DNA of 64,000 bases from Vibrio profundi (GCF_005281835.1 NZ_RZIS01000002.1:620001-684000); one strand, 5' to 3'. Positions 8,856 to 18,945 are shown, counted from the stretch's first letter. Made by a program: numbers and translations. Notes: generated from the sequence alone by a model not told the origin.

Positions 8856-10568
8856 TTAAACCTTTGCTAACTCAGCTTGGTGAGTTTCGATCAGTTTTTC
8901 CATGTAACCTTCAGCTCTAACAAGCGTATCACTGTATTTTTCACTACCTTCGAAATCGGTTACGACTTCGTAGTAAACCTTGAGTTTAGGCTCTGTGCCA
9001 GAAGGCCTAACAATAATGCGATAGCCGCTCTCAAGGTGATAAATCAGCACGTCACTGGCTGGAAGGTTGATCGCTTCGGTGCTGCCTCCCACATTGAAGC
9101 GCAATGATGCCTGCAAATCCTCTATAGCCGTTATTGCGATGCCAGCGATTGCTTTGGGTGGCTTGGCTCTTAGCTTATTGCCAATCGGCGGTGATTCAGG
9201 GTTAAGCGCGATACTTTGCTGAGCATTCACGTGGACGCCATGTTCGAATGAAATCTTCGCGAGTTCATCCCACACTGTTTTGCCTTGATGCTTTAATTGA
9301 GCAACCATTTGAGCAAACACCACCAGTGCTGACAAACCGTCTTTATCGCGAACTTGTGTACCTATCGTGTAACCGAGTGCTTCCTCATAGGCAAATAAGA
9401 ATTCATGTTCATCATCTTCTAACTGCATTCCCACATTCGCTAGCCATTTGAAGCCAGTGAGTGTTTGGAAATACTGAGCGCCATGAGATTTAGCCACTTT
9501 TTCCAATAGAGTTGACGACACAATACTATTGCCGACTAGTTGCTGCTTTTCATGAGGTAGTGAGAGTAAGTAATTAGCAAGCAGTACACCGACCTGATCG
9601 CCAGATAGCATTTTATAGCTTTCATCAGCCTGCCTGATTGCTGCGGCAAACCGATCGGCATCTGGATCATTGGCACAAGCAATGTCGGCTTCAACACTTT
9701 CTGCCAGTTTTAAAACCAGATCCATGGCGCCGTCTTCTTCAGGGTTAGGGAAGTTTACGGTTGGGAATGTCCCATCTGGTTCTTTTTGCTCTGCAACACT
9801 GAAGAAGTTACCGAAATCATTGTCATGAACAAGATCTTCTGCCATTTGTGCCCCGACACCATGCATTGCAGTGTAAGCAATAGTGATCGGGTGGTATTGA
9901 ATGGGTTGGTTGATGAACGGGTTTTCATTGATCGCGGAACGGTACGATTCGTAATAATCTTTTTTCAGCCAAACTAAGTTGCCTTTCTTTTCAGCATCAC
10001 TTAGGCACATTAATGGGATCGGTTTGGTTGCCGCGATATTAATTTCTGCTGCGATGCCAGAGTCGTGCGGAGGAATAATCTGTGCCCCGTTTTCCCAGTA
10101 TACTTTAAAGCCGTTGTATTCAGGTGGGTTGTGACTTGCTGTTACCACTACAGCCGCCGCAGCATTAAACTTTTTGATTCCAAAAGCGACAATTGGTGTC
10201 GCGGCGACATCATGAGTTAGATAGACCTTGATCCCTAGTGCTGTTAGCACTGAAGCGGTATCGTGAGCAAATTGCTTCGAATCGGTACGGCCATCATAAC
10301 CTACTACAACACCGCGACTACATGCATTGGCTACGTTATCGACCAGATAGTGCCCAAGCCCCGTCGCGGTTTCTTGAATGACTAGTCGGTTCATTCGGTT
10401 TGGTCCGCAGCCCACTTTACCTCGAAGCCCGGCAGTCCCGAACTCCAATCGACGGTCGAATCGATCACTTAACTCATCGAGCATTTTTTCATCGATTAGA
10501 AATTGTAGTTCTTCGCGAGTGCGTGGATCCGGATCTCTCGCTAGCCAATCTGTTACTTGCTGCATCAT
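8856..10568 (-). CDS. Phospho-sugar mutase (alpha-phosphohexomutase family)
   Basis: This 570-residue enzyme interconverts sugar 1- and 6- (or 5-) phosphates through a phosphoserine. The active-site serine is in TASHNPPEYNGFK (Ser145), the metal loop is NDPDADR, and the phosphate-binding loop RPSGTEPK lies near the C terminus. Its length and the GTAGLRG motif fit the PgcA/PGM2-type branch (phosphoglucomutase or phosphopentomutase) better than ManB. A Fur-box-like sequence lies about 33 bases upstream of the start. Confidence 0.85.
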   Translation of the reverse strand: MMQQVTDWLARDPDPRTREELQFLIDEKMLDELSDRFDRRLEFGTAGLRGKVGCGPNRMNRLVIQETATGLGHYLVDNVANACSRGVVVGYDGRTDSKQFAHDTASVLTALGIKVYLTHDVAATPIVAFGIKKFNAAAAVVVTASHNPPEYNGFKVYWENGAQIIPPHDSGIAAEINIAATKPIPLMCLSDAEKKGNLVWLKKDYYESYRSAINENPFINQPIQYHPITIAYTAMHGVGAQMAEDLVHDNDFGNFFSVAEQKEPDGTFPTVNFPNPEEDGAMDLVLKLAESVEADIACANDPDADRFAAAIRQADESYKMLSGDQVGVLLANYLLSLPHEKQQLVGNSIVSSTLLEKVAKSHGAQYFQTLTGFKWLANVGMQLEDDEHEFLFAYEEALGYTIGTQVRDKDGLSALVVFAQMVAQLKHQGKTVWDELAKISFEHGVHVNAQQSIALNPESPPIGNKLRAKPPKAIAGIAITAIEDLQASLRFNVGGSTEAINLPASDVLIYHLESGYRIIVRPSGTEPKLKVYYEVVTDFEGSEKYSDTLVRAEGYMEKLIETHQAELAKV

Positions 10569-10909
10569 AAATTAAACCCTTATGTTTCGATGGAAACACT
10601 ATAAATGATATTCATTATCAATTGCGAGAGGGCAATCGTTAAACTGTGTTTCTCAGAAAATTAGACTAATCTATATGTAAAGGGATGCGTATTGATACCT
10701 TTTCCAGTGAGAGTAGAAACAACCTTGAACAATCTCAGTTCTCTAACTAGCCTTTTAAAATAAATATAACAAAAAGTGCCGAGTTCGCTGTTTTTTACGA
10801 ACTTTTTCTCAAAAGCGAGTGATCAAACAAGGTCACTTCATTCGGGAAACAGACGTAATAGCCATTGGTGAGATGTGACTAAGGTCGAGCGAGTCCAGTC
10901 TGACTGGAG
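10569..10909. other. Divergent intergenic region, phosphohexomutase / cox operon
   Basis: This is a 341-base region holding both divergent promoters. Apart from the Fur-like box near the phosphohexomutase gene I recognise no operator. It has no convincing open frame. Confidence 0.5.
10601..10619. promoter_or_regulatory. Fur-box-like sequence
   Basis: ATAAATGATATTCATTATC matches the classical 19-bp Fur consensus at 15 of 19 positions, including the ATGATA core and the TCATTATC half. It sits about 33 bases upstream of the phosphohexomutase start, a location suited to repression. Binding is inferred only. Confidence 0.55.
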
Positions 10910-12088
10910 ATGAGGAGATGTCTTTTGAAGAGATTACTGATCACTCTAATGTTGTTTACAGATTTAATGTTGGTGGGCTTTGCAGCTCCCGCTATATCAG
11001 CGGAATCTGATTACAATATGACACAAGGCGTGACGGAAATTAGCGGTCAAGTTTACGACTTACATATGCTGATTTTCTATATTTGTTGCGCTATCGCGTT
11101 GGTGGTGTTCGGCGTGATGTTCTATTCCATCATTCATCACCGAAAGTCGAAGGGCGCGGTCGCTGCCCATTTTCATGAAAGCACCAAAATCGAAATCCTC
11201 TGGACCATCATCCCTATTTTAATTCTTGTCGCAATGGCAATCCCCGCAACCAAAACCCTTATCGCAATGGAAGACACCTCTCAATCTGATCTGACAGTAA
11301 AAATTACTGGCTCCCAATGGAAATGGCATTACAGCTATTTTGGGGAGGATGTGGAGTTCTTCAGTTTGCTTGCGACCACAGACAAGCAAATTGAAGGTGT
11401 CGAGGTGAAGGGCGCTAACTACTTACTAGAAGTGGATAACCCGCTGGTTGTGCCGATCAACCGAAAAATCCGTTTCTTAATGACTTCCGATGATGTGATT
11501 CACTCTTGGTGGGTTCCAGCATTTGCTGTGAAAAAAGATACGGTTCCCGGTTTTATTAATGAAGCCTGGACCAAAATTGATGAGCCGGGTGTGTATCGTG
11601 GTCAGTGTGCAGAGCTTTGTGGCCGCGCCCATGGCTTCATGCCTATCGTTGTTCATGCCATGGAAGAAGCAGAATATGACGCTTGGCTTGTGGCAAAGAA
11701 AGAAGAAATAGCGCTTGCGAAGCAGCAGGCTCAGGATGCGCTAGGCCAATCACTTTCAATGGATGAGCTTTACGCTAGCGGTGAAGAGATATACAAGGCG
11801 CGATGTGCTGTGTGCCATCAGGCAAATGGTGAAGGTATTACAGGGGCGTTCCCTGCAATCAAAGGTAGCGCGATTGCGTTAGGGGATGTTTCAACTCATA
11901 TCGATATAATTGTGAATGGCCGACCTGGAACGGCGATGCAGGCGTTTGATAACCAACTCACGGAGCAAGAAATTGCAGCGGTTGCAACATACCAAAGAAA
12001 TGCGTGGGGCAATGATACTGGGGATGTAGTGCAAGCCTCGGATGTGAATGCGTTCAAAGCAGAGGCGAGTGCCAAGGAGGAACAATGA
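10910..12088 (+). CDS. coxB: Cytochrome c oxidase subunit II with fused cytochrome c domain
   Basis: This 392-residue protein takes electrons into the haem-copper oxidase. It has a signal or first helix, two membrane helices (about 52-75 and 95-115) and a periplasmic CuA cupredoxin domain with His198, Cys233, Glu235, Cys237, His241 and Met244. A C-terminal class I cytochrome c domain (CAVCH, Cys299/Cys302/His303) makes the enzyme caa3-like. The ATG at 10910 has a weak ribosome binding site. A TTG at 10925 preceded by AGGAGA 6 bases upstream is a credible alternative start. Its stop codon overlaps the ctaD start. Confidence 0.93.
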   Translation: MRRCLLKRLLITLMLFTDLMLVGFAAPAISAESDYNMTQGVTEISGQVYDLHMLIFYICCAIALVVFGVMFYSIIHHRKSKGAVAAHFHESTKIEILWTIIPILILVAMAIPATKTLIAMEDTSQSDLTVKITGSQWKWHYSYFGEDVEFFSLLATTDKQIEGVEVKGANYLLEVDNPLVVPINRKIRFLMTSDDVIHSWWVPAFAVKKDTVPGFINEAWTKIDEPGVYRGQCAELCGRAHGFMPIVVHAMEEAEYDAWLVAKKEEIALAKQQAQDALGQSLSMDELYASGEEIYKARCAVCHQANGEGITGAFPAIKGSAIALGDVSTHIDIIVNGRPGTAMQAFDNQLTEQEIAAVATYQRNAWGNDTGDVVQASDVNAFKAEASAKEEQ

Positions 12089-13752
12089 GTTCATCTAGCG
12101 ATAAGTCAGTGAAATCCTCACCAGTTGTTGATGCTGAGTCGAGCGGCAGCAACGCGAATTTGTCTTCAATGGCGGACCAAATTGATTCGCAGGATAGCCA
12201 TGAAGAACATCACGCCCCTACAGGTATTACAAGGTGGCTATATTCGACTAACCATAAAGATATCGGCACACTCTATTTGTGGTTTAGTTTTATCATGTTT
12301 CTCATTGGCGGAGCGATGGCAATGGTCATTCGCGCCGAACTATTTCAACCGGGATTGCAGCTTGTAGAACCTGATTTCTTTAATCAGATGACAACTGTTC
12401 ATGGGTTAGTGATGGTGTTCGGCGCTGTGATGCCTGCGTTCACAGGGCTAGCCAACTGGATGATCCCGATGATGATTGGCGCGCCTGATATGGCGCTGCC
12501 ACGTATGAATAACTTGAGCTTTTGGATCTTACCTTTTGCGTTCTTGATTTTGATCGGATCTCTATTTACTGAGGCTGGTGGACCTAACTTCGGTTGGACT
12601 TTCTACGCACCGTTATCCACTACCTATGGCCCCGACAGTACTGCTCTGTTTGTATTTTCAGTTCATATTATGGGGATCAGTTCGATCATGGGGGCGATTA
12701 ATGTGATCGTTACCATCGTCAATATGCGTGCTCCGGGAATGACGTGGTTCAAAATGCCAATGTTCGTCTGGACATGGTTAATCACAGCCTTTCTTCTCAT
12801 TGCCGTAATGCCGGTGCTCGCAGGAGCGGTAACCATGGTGTTGACTGATAAATACTTTGGCACGAGTTTCTTTGACGCTGCGGGGGGCGGAGATCCCGTG
12901 ATGTTCCAGCATATTTTCTGGTTCTTTGGCCATCCTGAAGTCTACATCATGATTTTGCCGTCTTTCGGTATTGTCTCTGCAATTATCCCTGCATTTAGTG
13001 GTAAGAAGTTGTTCGGTTATCACTCTATGGTGTACGCAACGTGTAGTATCGCGCTGCTGTCATTCCTAGTTTGGGCTCACCATATGTTTACTACCGGGAT
13101 GCCGGTGTTTGCTGAACTCTTCTTTATGTATTGCACCATGCTGATAGCGGTGCCAACTGGGGTTAAGGTGTTTAACTGGGTCGCGACAATGTGGCGCGGA
13201 GCGTTAACTTTTGAAACGCCAATGTTGTTCACGGTTGCCTTTATTGTTTTATTCACGATAGGCGGGCTTTCAGGGTTGATGTTGGCCATAGTGCCAGCGG
13301 ATTTCCAATACCACGATACGTACTTTGTGGTGGCTCACTTCCATTATGTATTAGTTACTGGCGCAGTATTTTCAATTATGGCGGCGGCGTACTATTGGCT
13401 TCCTAAGTGGACAGGGCACATGTATGACGAACGCTTGAGCTTGTGGCACTTCTGGTGCTCGGTGATTTCTGTGAATGTGCTTTTCTTCCCTATGCACTTT
13501 TTGGGGCTAGCTGGAATGCCGCGCCGAATTCCGGACTACGCGATCCAGTTTGCTGATGTGAACCAGATTGTTTCAATTGGTGGCTTTGCCTTTGGTCTTT
13601 CTCAGCTGATTTTCTTATGGCTGGTTATCAAATGTATTAAAGGTGGTGAAAAAGCACCCGCTAAGCCGTGGGATCGTGCCGAAGGCTTAGAGTGGACGGT
13701 ACCAAGCCCTGCTCCGCATCATACATTCACGCATCCACCTAAAATTGATTGA
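12085..13752 (+). CDS. ctaD: Cytochrome c oxidase subunit I
   Basis: This 555-residue catalytic subunit with about 12 helices binds haem a and the haem a3-CuB centre. The CuB ligands are visible in GHPEVYIMILP and in WAHHMFTTG, and the haem ligands in VAHFHYVLVTG. The start overlaps coxB by four bases (ATGA) and has the AGGAGG ribosome binding site. The N-terminal 45 residues are hydrophilic and poorly conserved looking, longer than usual. Confidence 0.96.
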   Translation: MSSSSDKSVKSSPVVDAESSGSNANLSSMADQIDSQDSHEEHHAPTGITRWLYSTNHKDIGTLYLWFSFIMFLIGGAMAMVIRAELFQPGLQLVEPDFFNQMTTVHGLVMVFGAVMPAFTGLANWMIPMMIGAPDMALPRMNNLSFWILPFAFLILIGSLFTEAGGPNFGWTFYAPLSTTYGPDSTALFVFSVHIMGISSIMGAINVIVTIVNMRAPGMTWFKMPMFVWTWLITAFLLIAVMPVLAGAVTMVLTDKYFGTSFFDAAGGGDPVMFQHIFWFFGHPEVYIMILPSFGIVSAIIPAFSGKKLFGYHSMVYATCSIALLSFLVWAHHMFTTGMPVFAELFFMYCTMLIAVPTGVKVFNWVATMWRGALTFETPMLFTVAFIVLFTIGGLSGLMLAIVPADFQYHDTYFVVAHFHYVLVTGAVFSIMAAAYYWLPKWTGHMYDERLSLWHFWCSVISVNVLFFPMHFLGLAGMPRRIPDYAIQFADVNQIVSIGGFAFGLSQLIFLWLVIKCIKGGEKAPAKPWDRAEGLEWTVPSPAPHHTFTHPPKID

Positions 13753-14447
13753 GTAATGCTATGAAGTATTCAGAATCAAAAAGGCCACAGCCAGACACAG
13801 AAGAGCAACCACAAGCTAGTGTTCCTGCTGAGCGTCCCGTTAAGTCAACGAAGCGTTTAACTGCTTACTTGTGTTTAAGCGTGATTGGGATGTTCGGATT
13901 TGGGTTTGCGTTGGTGCCTTTATACGACGTGATGTGCGAGGCTTTAGGTATCAACGGTAAAACCAATACGGTGTCGGCCATTCAGCCACAAGGAATGCAG
14001 CCAGATTATTCTCGTAGTATTCGAGTGGAATTTATGGCGCATATCAACCCCGATATGCCATGGGAATTCAAACCGAACAAAGTGACCATGGATGTACATC
14101 CTGGGCAGGTCATTCAAACTAATTATGTGGCAGTGAATCGATCTGGGGATACGTTAGTGGGGCAAGCCGTTCCTTCTGTCTCGCCCGGTAATGGGGCTGT
14201 GTACTTCAATAAAATAGAGTGCTTTTGCTTTAATCAGCAGTTGTTGAATGCAAAAGGGACAGCAGAAATGCCACTCATCTTTTATATCGAACCTGATATT
14301 CCAGAGTCGATTCATACGTTAACTCTGTCTTACACCCTTTTTAATATTACAGACTCGGAACAAGGTCAGCAGGCGCAAAGCCAGTCGCTTGTTCGTAGTG
14401 ATGTGAACAAGGAAGAACGAATATCAACACAAGGAGTTGAGCTATGA
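13749..14447 (+). CDS. Cytochrome c oxidase assembly protein, CuB insertion (Cox11/CtaG)
   Basis: This inner membrane copper chaperone delivers copper to the CuB site of subunit I. One membrane helix (about residues 37-58) is followed by a periplasmic domain with the copper-binding CxC motif in KIECFCFNQQ. The frame can start at TTG 13749, overlapping ctaD, or at the ATG at 13761; the latter gives 228 residues and I favour it slightly. The 3' end overlaps ctaE by four bases. Confidence 0.92.
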   Translation: MSNAMKYSESKRPQPDTEEQPQASVPAERPVKSTKRLTAYLCLSVIGMFGFGFALVPLYDVMCEALGINGKTNTVSAIQPQGMQPDYSRSIRVEFMAHINPDMPWEFKPNKVTMDVHPGQVIQTNYVAVNRSGDTLVGQAVPSVSPGNGAVYFNKIECFCFNQQLLNAKGTAEMPLIFYIEPDIPESIHTLTLSYTLFNITDSEQGQQAQSQSLVRSDVNKEERISTQGVEL

Positions 14448-15328
14448 GTTCTAAACAAGATCCTTATTTTGTTCCTACACACAGTAGTTGGCCGATTGTA
14501 GGCGCCATCGCATTGTTTCTGCTAGCCGTGGGGGCAGGATTAACGGTGCAGAACATGGGTACCGATTCTGACGGTAGCATTATTGGTAAAGTGGTGTTGT
14601 TTGTGGGCTTTGGCGTGCTGCTTTATATGCTCGCTGGGTGGTTTAGCAATGTTGTCACAGAATCTTTGACTGGTATGTATTCTGAACAAATCGCACGTTC
14701 TTTTCGTCAAGGGATGAGTTGGTTCATCTTCTCGGAAGTCATGTTCTTTGGAGCTTTCTTTGGTGCTCTATTTTATGCGCGGTTGATTTCGGTGCCTTGG
14801 CTAGGTGGTGCTAGCAACAATGAAATGACTCATGAAGTGCTATGGCCTGCTTTTAATGCAATATGGCCGTTAGTCACAACGCCAGATGGCACCGAAACTG
14901 AAGCGATGCCTTGGCAAGGAATCCCACTGAAGAACACGGTATTGCTGCTGTTGTCTTCTATTACGTTGCATATGGCTCATATTAGCCTTGAACGGAATAA
15001 ACGTATGGCACTGATCGTTTGGTTGGAAATTACCATTGTTCTTGCGGGTTTCTTTTTGTTCTATCAAGCAGAAGAGTACATACACGCCTATCAAGAAATG
15101 GGGTTAACACTTCAATCTGGTATTTATGGCAATACATTCTTTTTACTAACGGGCTTTCATGGTTTACACGTCTGTTTAGGGACGATCTTTTTGATCGTAC
15201 TTCTGTTTAGGATTGCTAAGGATCATTTCACTCCTAAAAATCATTTCGCTTTTCAAGCGGGAAGTTGGTATTGGCACTTTGTTGATGTGGTGTGGCTATG
15301 TTTGTTTATTTTCGTATACGTACTTTAG
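14444..15328 (+). CDS. ctaE: Cytochrome c oxidase subunit III
   Basis: This 294-residue, seven-helix subunit supports oxygen and proton delivery to subunit I. Typical stretches are SEVMFFGAFFGALFY, GFHGLHVCLGT and the terminal SWYWHFVDVVWL. The ATG overlaps the assembly gene stop (ATGA), so subunits II, I, the chaperone and III are translationally linked. Confidence 0.95.
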   Translation: MSSKQDPYFVPTHSSWPIVGAIALFLLAVGAGLTVQNMGTDSDGSIIGKVVLFVGFGVLLYMLAGWFSNVVTESLTGMYSEQIARSFRQGMSWFIFSEVMFFGAFFGALFYARLISVPWLGGASNNEMTHEVLWPAFNAIWPLVTTPDGTETEAMPWQGIPLKNTVLLLLSSITLHMAHISLERNKRMALIVWLEITIVLAGFFLFYQAEEYIHAYQEMGLTLQSGIYGNTFFLLTGFHGLHVCLGTIFLIVLLFRIAKDHFTPKNHFAFQAGSWYWHFVDVVWLCLFIFVYVL

Positions 15329-15329
15329 T

Positions 15330-15551
15330 TTAGAAAGGGCGGGGGTTGGGTTGGATCCAGCCTGAAAGTAACGCGATAAAGAGCAACACGACAACAATTG
15401 CAGAGATGAGAACACGACGGCCGAGGTAGTGGCTTATCGGTTTACTGTCTTCTTCACCTTTAACGATATGAAAAAGGGCTTTGGCTAAGTTGAGCATGAT
15501 GAAGAGCAAGAACAATACTAAAGCGATTTTAAATATGAGTGATGCAATCAT
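15330..15551 (-). CDS. DUF2909-type small twin-helix membrane protein
   Basis: The protein is about 73 residues from the ATG at 15549-15551, which has a clear AGGAG box 5 bases upstream (15557-15561, minus strand). It has two membrane helices separated by a short charged loop, the pattern of the DUF2909 proteins often found in oxidase clusters of gamma-proteobacteria. It is the only minus-strand gene in the cluster. Its ribosome binding site lies just 6 bases from the likely SURF1 start on the other strand. Function is unknown, presumably oxidase assembly or stability. Confidence 0.72.
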   Translation of the reverse strand: MIASLIFKIALVLFLLFIMLNLAKALFHIVKGEEDSKPISHYLGRRVLISAIVVVLLFIALLSGWIQPNPRPF

Positions 15552-15567
15552 TAGCACTCCTAGTCGT

Positions 15568-16362
15568 ATGGTATTGATGCTTAAAAATGCTTGGCAATAC
15601 AAGGGCGTATTATTAGCTGCTGTATTAACTGTGGTCACTCTTTCGGTATTGGTCAAATTGGGTTTTTGGCAATTATCGAGAGGGTTTGAGAAACAGCAAT
15701 TAGAGAATGCCTTGCTCGAACGTAATACAAGTGAATCGCAATCGCTGACCGATGTGATGAGCAGTATGAACTATAAGGATTTGTCGGAATATACAGGTCT
15801 ACTCGTAACTGCTGATATCGAGCCAATCGAGGGCGAAATCTACTTATTGGATAATCAAACGTTAAACGGAACCGTTGGTTACATAGCGTATCAATTGGTG
15901 AAGACGCGAGGAATTCCTCAGCAGTTTCTGCTAATTGACTTGGGTTTTGTTGCTGCTGGGAATCAGCGTGATCGCCTTCCTGATGTCGAAATCATGAACC
16001 TGCCCAATAGTGTAACTGGGCGTTTGTATTACAAATCGGAGAACCCATTAAGTTCTCAATTGGGGCTGGAAGACACATCTCCAATGAGGGTTCAGAATCT
16101 CAATTTACTTGAGTTGGGAGAACAGAAACAGGTCGAACTGTTTCCTATGGTTCTTCAACCCACAGATTGGGTAAATTGGCCGCAAGAATTTGTATGGAAA
16201 CCTGTAACGATGAAGTCAGAGAAGCACTTTGGTTACGCGGTACAGTGGTTCACCATGGCTTTCGTGTTAACGGGAATTATGTGTACGGTCAGTTGGCGAT
16301 ATTTTACTCGCTCTAAGTCGACTCAATATGACGAATCATCACCAAAACAAGGACGACAATAA
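15568..16362 (+). CDS. SURF1-family oxidase assembly protein
   Basis: The protein is about 264 residues from ATG 15568. It has an N-terminal helix (VLLAAVLTVVTLSVLVKLGFWQL), a periplasmic SURF1 domain and a C-terminal helix near residues 233-250. SURF1 helps insert haem a into subunit I. The open frame extends back to 15481, but that part overlaps the opposing DUF2909 gene and lacks a ribosome binding site. The true start could also be the ATG at 15577. No good Shine-Dalgarno sequence is visible for any of them. Confidence 0.85.
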   Translation: MVLMLKNAWQYKGVLLAAVLTVVTLSVLVKLGFWQLSRGFEKQQLENALLERNTSESQSLTDVMSSMNYKDLSEYTGLLVTADIEPIEGEIYLLDNQTLNGTVGYIAYQLVKTRGIPQQFLLIDLGFVAAGNQRDRLPDVEIMNLPNSVTGRLYYKSENPLSSQLGLEDTSPMRVQNLNLLELGEQKQVELFPMVLQPTDWVNWPQEFVWKPVTMKSEKHFGYAVQWFTMAFVLTGIMCTVSWRYFTRSKSTQYDESSPKQGRQ

Positions 16363-16904
16363 TGGAAAGATCACCAACGAAAGGTCGCATGATGTTGATT
16401 GGGTTAGTTGTTGTCTTTACGCTACCAGCAATTATTGCCAAAGTAGTGTTATCCCAAAATTGGTATGAATCTGGGGTGACGAATTATGGTGAGCTGGTGG
16501 AGGGGCAGGTCAACATGTCGTCACTAGGAATAGAAGTGGAAAATCAAGGGTGGTTACTTGGTTATGTGGTTCCGGAAACTTGTTCGGATTTGTGCCAAAA
16601 ACAACTTCATATTCTGAGCCAAAGCCATATTGCTCTCGGTAAGTATAAAGAGCGTGTTTCTCCGACGTTACTTGTCACCAATCAAAGTGATCCGTCGTGG
16701 TTGTTGGAGCAAAAAGAAAGCTCTGTTCAGTTGATGGCAGAAGAAATTGCTCCCTTACAGGAAGCGACCATCGTTATCGTCGATCCGCTTGGCCAGTTAG
16801 TGATGCAATATCCAAGCGTTAAAGATGAATCTGAGTTGGTCGCACAATCTAAAGGCATGCTCAGCGATTTACGTAAGTTATTAAAGTTATCCAGAGTGGG
16901 GTAG
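16362..16904 (+). CDS. SCO-like membrane-anchored thioredoxin-fold protein
   Basis: This 180-residue protein has one N-terminal helix (about residues 11-29) and a periplasmic domain carrying a CxxxC pair (Cys74 and Cys78 in ETCSDLCQK). The spacing is that of SCO1/SenC copper chaperones, which metallate the CuA site. No separate SCO gene follows cyoE in this cluster, so this protein is a good candidate for that role. The surrounding sequence is too divergent for firm assignment, and the later SCO histidine cannot be placed. It shares a TAATG junction with SURF1. Confidence 0.6.
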   Translation: MERSPTKGRMMLIGLVVVFTLPAIIAKVVLSQNWYESGVTNYGELVEGQVNMSSLGIEVENQGWLLGYVVPETCSDLCQKQLHILSQSHIALGKYKERVSPTLLVTNQSDPSWLLEQKESSVQLMAEEIAPLQEATIVIVDPLGQLVMQYPSVKDESELVAQSKGMLSDLRKLLKLSRVG

Positions 16905-16976
16905 CGAGTTAGCCCTGAATTACTAAAGCATAAAATAAAATGGATACGGTTGTTGGCTAAAAAGTAAGGATACGCG

Positions 16977-18032
16977 ATGGACAAACAAGCACCAATTACA
17001 CTTATTCGGTTGGTTCAGTTGAGTTTAGTCATGACATTAATTGTGATTATGCTTGGTGCCTATACGCGACTATCCGATGCAGGGTTAGGATGTCCTGATT
17101 GGCCTGGATGTTATGGGCAGCTATCTGTGCCAACCGAAAGCCATGAAATTGAAGCCGCGAATTCACTCTACCCAGAACGAGCAGTAGAACAAGGCAAAGC
17201 GTGGCTGGAAATGATTCATCGTTATTTCGCAGGCACTCTTGGATTATTGGTGTTCGCATGCGCATTTTGGTGTATGCGGATCCAAGGGCTACCGAAAACG
17301 CTACCCATTGTGATCGTCGCAACGGTTATTTTACAAGCTGCTCTTGGTATGTGGACAGTGACGTTAAAACTTATGCCAATCATAGTGATGGCGCATTTGA
17401 TTGGCGGCTTCACGTTGTTTTGTCTGCTTGCTTTGCTGTGCTGCAGTTTACGTAATGTGCAACAACATATCGATCATCTTCATATTGATCCAGCGCTCCG
17501 ATATTGGGCAGTAGCGGGTTTAGCTGTGCTTGCGGGACAAATCTTCTTGGGGGGCTGGACTTCATCAAATTATGCGGCGCTGATGTGTACCGCTTTACCA
17601 ATATGCGAAGGCGATTGGTTTAGTTACCTTGATTTTGAAAATGCTTTCAACATGCTCCAGCCTGGTCATGACAATTATGAATTTGGTGTATTGGAATACC
17701 CAGCCAGAATGACAATACACGTGACCCACCGCTTAGGCGCTATCCTCACTTCTTTGCTATTGCTTACTCTCGTTTATAAATTGATTCAACAACATAGCGA
17801 AATCTTAAATCGTGCTGGATGGTTTATAACCGTGATGTTGATTCTGCAAATTATGTTAGGTGTCAGCAATGTGCTGTACCAACTTCCGTTAGCCGTGGCG
17901 GTATTGCATAACCTAGGAGCAGCGTTGTTACTTGTGGGTGTCGTAGTGACGAATTACTTGCTGTGGCGACCACAAATCAAGTACGTGGATTTAGGAATTA
18001 ATCAAAACCGAGGAGCCGACTATGATGGATAA
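16977..18032 (+). CDS. ctaA: Haem A synthase (COX15/CtaA)
   Basis: This 351-residue, eight-helix inner membrane enzyme oxidises the C8 methyl of haem O to make haem A for the adjacent oxidase. Characteristic segments are [21 protein letters not shown] at the start, the haem-binding His in MIHRYFAG, and THRLGA with [11 protein letters not shown] in the second half. It is the normal length for the proteobacterial type. It overlaps cyoE by 11 bases. Confidence 0.93.
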   Translation: MDKQAPITLIRLVQLSLVMTLIVIMLGAYTRLSDAGLGCPDWPGCYGQLSVPTESHEIEAANSLYPERAVEQGKAWLEMIHRYFAGTLGLLVFACAFWCMRIQGLPKTLPIVIVATVILQAALGMWTVTLKLMPIIVMAHLIGGFTLFCLLALLCCSLRNVQQHIDHLHIDPALRYWAVAGLAVLAGQIFLGGWTSSNYAALMCTALPICEGDWFSYLDFENAFNMLQPGHDNYEFGVLEYPARMTIHVTHRLGAILTSLLLLTLVYKLIQQHSEILNRAGWFITVMLILQIMLGVSNVLYQLPLAVAVLHNLGAALLLVGVVVTNYLLWRPQIKYVDLGINQNRGADYDG

Positions 18033-18945
18033 AGCCTCAATAGCTAAACCCATTCACTATTCGCAAGCAGGTGAATTAGAGCCGGTATCGGCTTGGCGGG
18101 TCTATCTAAAATTAACTAAACCAAAAGTGGTTGCGTTAATGTTGTTAACGGCCTTGGTTGGTATGTGTCTTGCGACACCGAATCAACTGCCTCTACAACA
18201 AAGTATTTTGGGCATGTTAGGTATTGGATTAATGGCAGGCTCGGCAGCGGCTTTTAATCATCTAATTGATAGGCGTATTGATGCCCAAATGCTACGTACT
18301 CATAAGCGCCCATTGCCTTCGGGTGAGATAAACAGCGTAAAAGTAATGTCCTTTGCAACCAGTATCGGTGTGCTAGGTTTTGCGGTTTTATATGAGTGGG
18401 TGAATGTACTCACCGCTTGGCTGACTTTTGCCAGCTTGCTGGGCTACGCCGTTATTTACACTATGTATTTGAAACGAGCGACTCCGCAAAATATTGTGAT
18501 AGCAGGTATTGCAGGAGCGATGCCTCCATTATTAGGCTGGACGGCAGTCACGAACGAACTTCATTCTAGTGCATGGTTACTCGTGATGATCATCTTTATT
18601 TGGACACCACCTCACTTCTGGGCTTTGTCTATACATCGAAAGGATGATTACGCCAAAGTTGATATTCCAATGCTTCCCGTTACACATGGGGTGGAATACA
18701 CCAAAACGTCGATATTTCTATACACTATTCTGTTAACTTTAGTGTGTATCATGCCTGTGTTGGTGGGTATGAGTGGATGGTTTTACTTGGTGTCCTCCCT
18801 CATCTTGAACGCTGGTTTTATCCATTCTGCATGGAAGCTCAAGTACAGACCTGAGCCAAATTCAGCGATGGCGACATTTAAGTTTTCTATCTACTATTTA
18901 ATGTTTTTATTTGTGGCGCTACTTCTCGACCATTACCTCATCTAG
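18022..18945 (+). CDS. cyoE: Protohaem IX farnesyltransferase (haem O synthase)
   Basis: This 307-residue UbiA-family prenyltransferase adds a farnesyl group to haem B, giving the substrate for CtaA next door. It has about nine helices, with the prenyl diphosphate binding region [12 protein letters not shown] and the conserved HKRPLPSG following it. It ends the oxidase cluster and is followed by a strong terminator. Confidence 0.95.
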   Translation: MMDKASIAKPIHYSQAGELEPVSAWRVYLKLTKPKVVALMLLTALVGMCLATPNQLPLQQSILGMLGIGLMAGSAAAFNHLIDRRIDAQMLRTHKRPLPSGEINSVKVMSFATSIGVLGFAVLYEWVNVLTAWLTFASLLGYAVIYTMYLKRATPQNIVIAGIAGAMPPLLGWTAVTNELHSSAWLLVMIIFIWTPPHFWALSIHRKDDYAKVDIPMLPVTHGVEYTKTSIFLYTILLTLVCIMPVLVGMSGWFYLVSSLILNAGFIHSAWKLKYRPEPNSAMATFKFSIYYLMFLFVALLLDHYLI

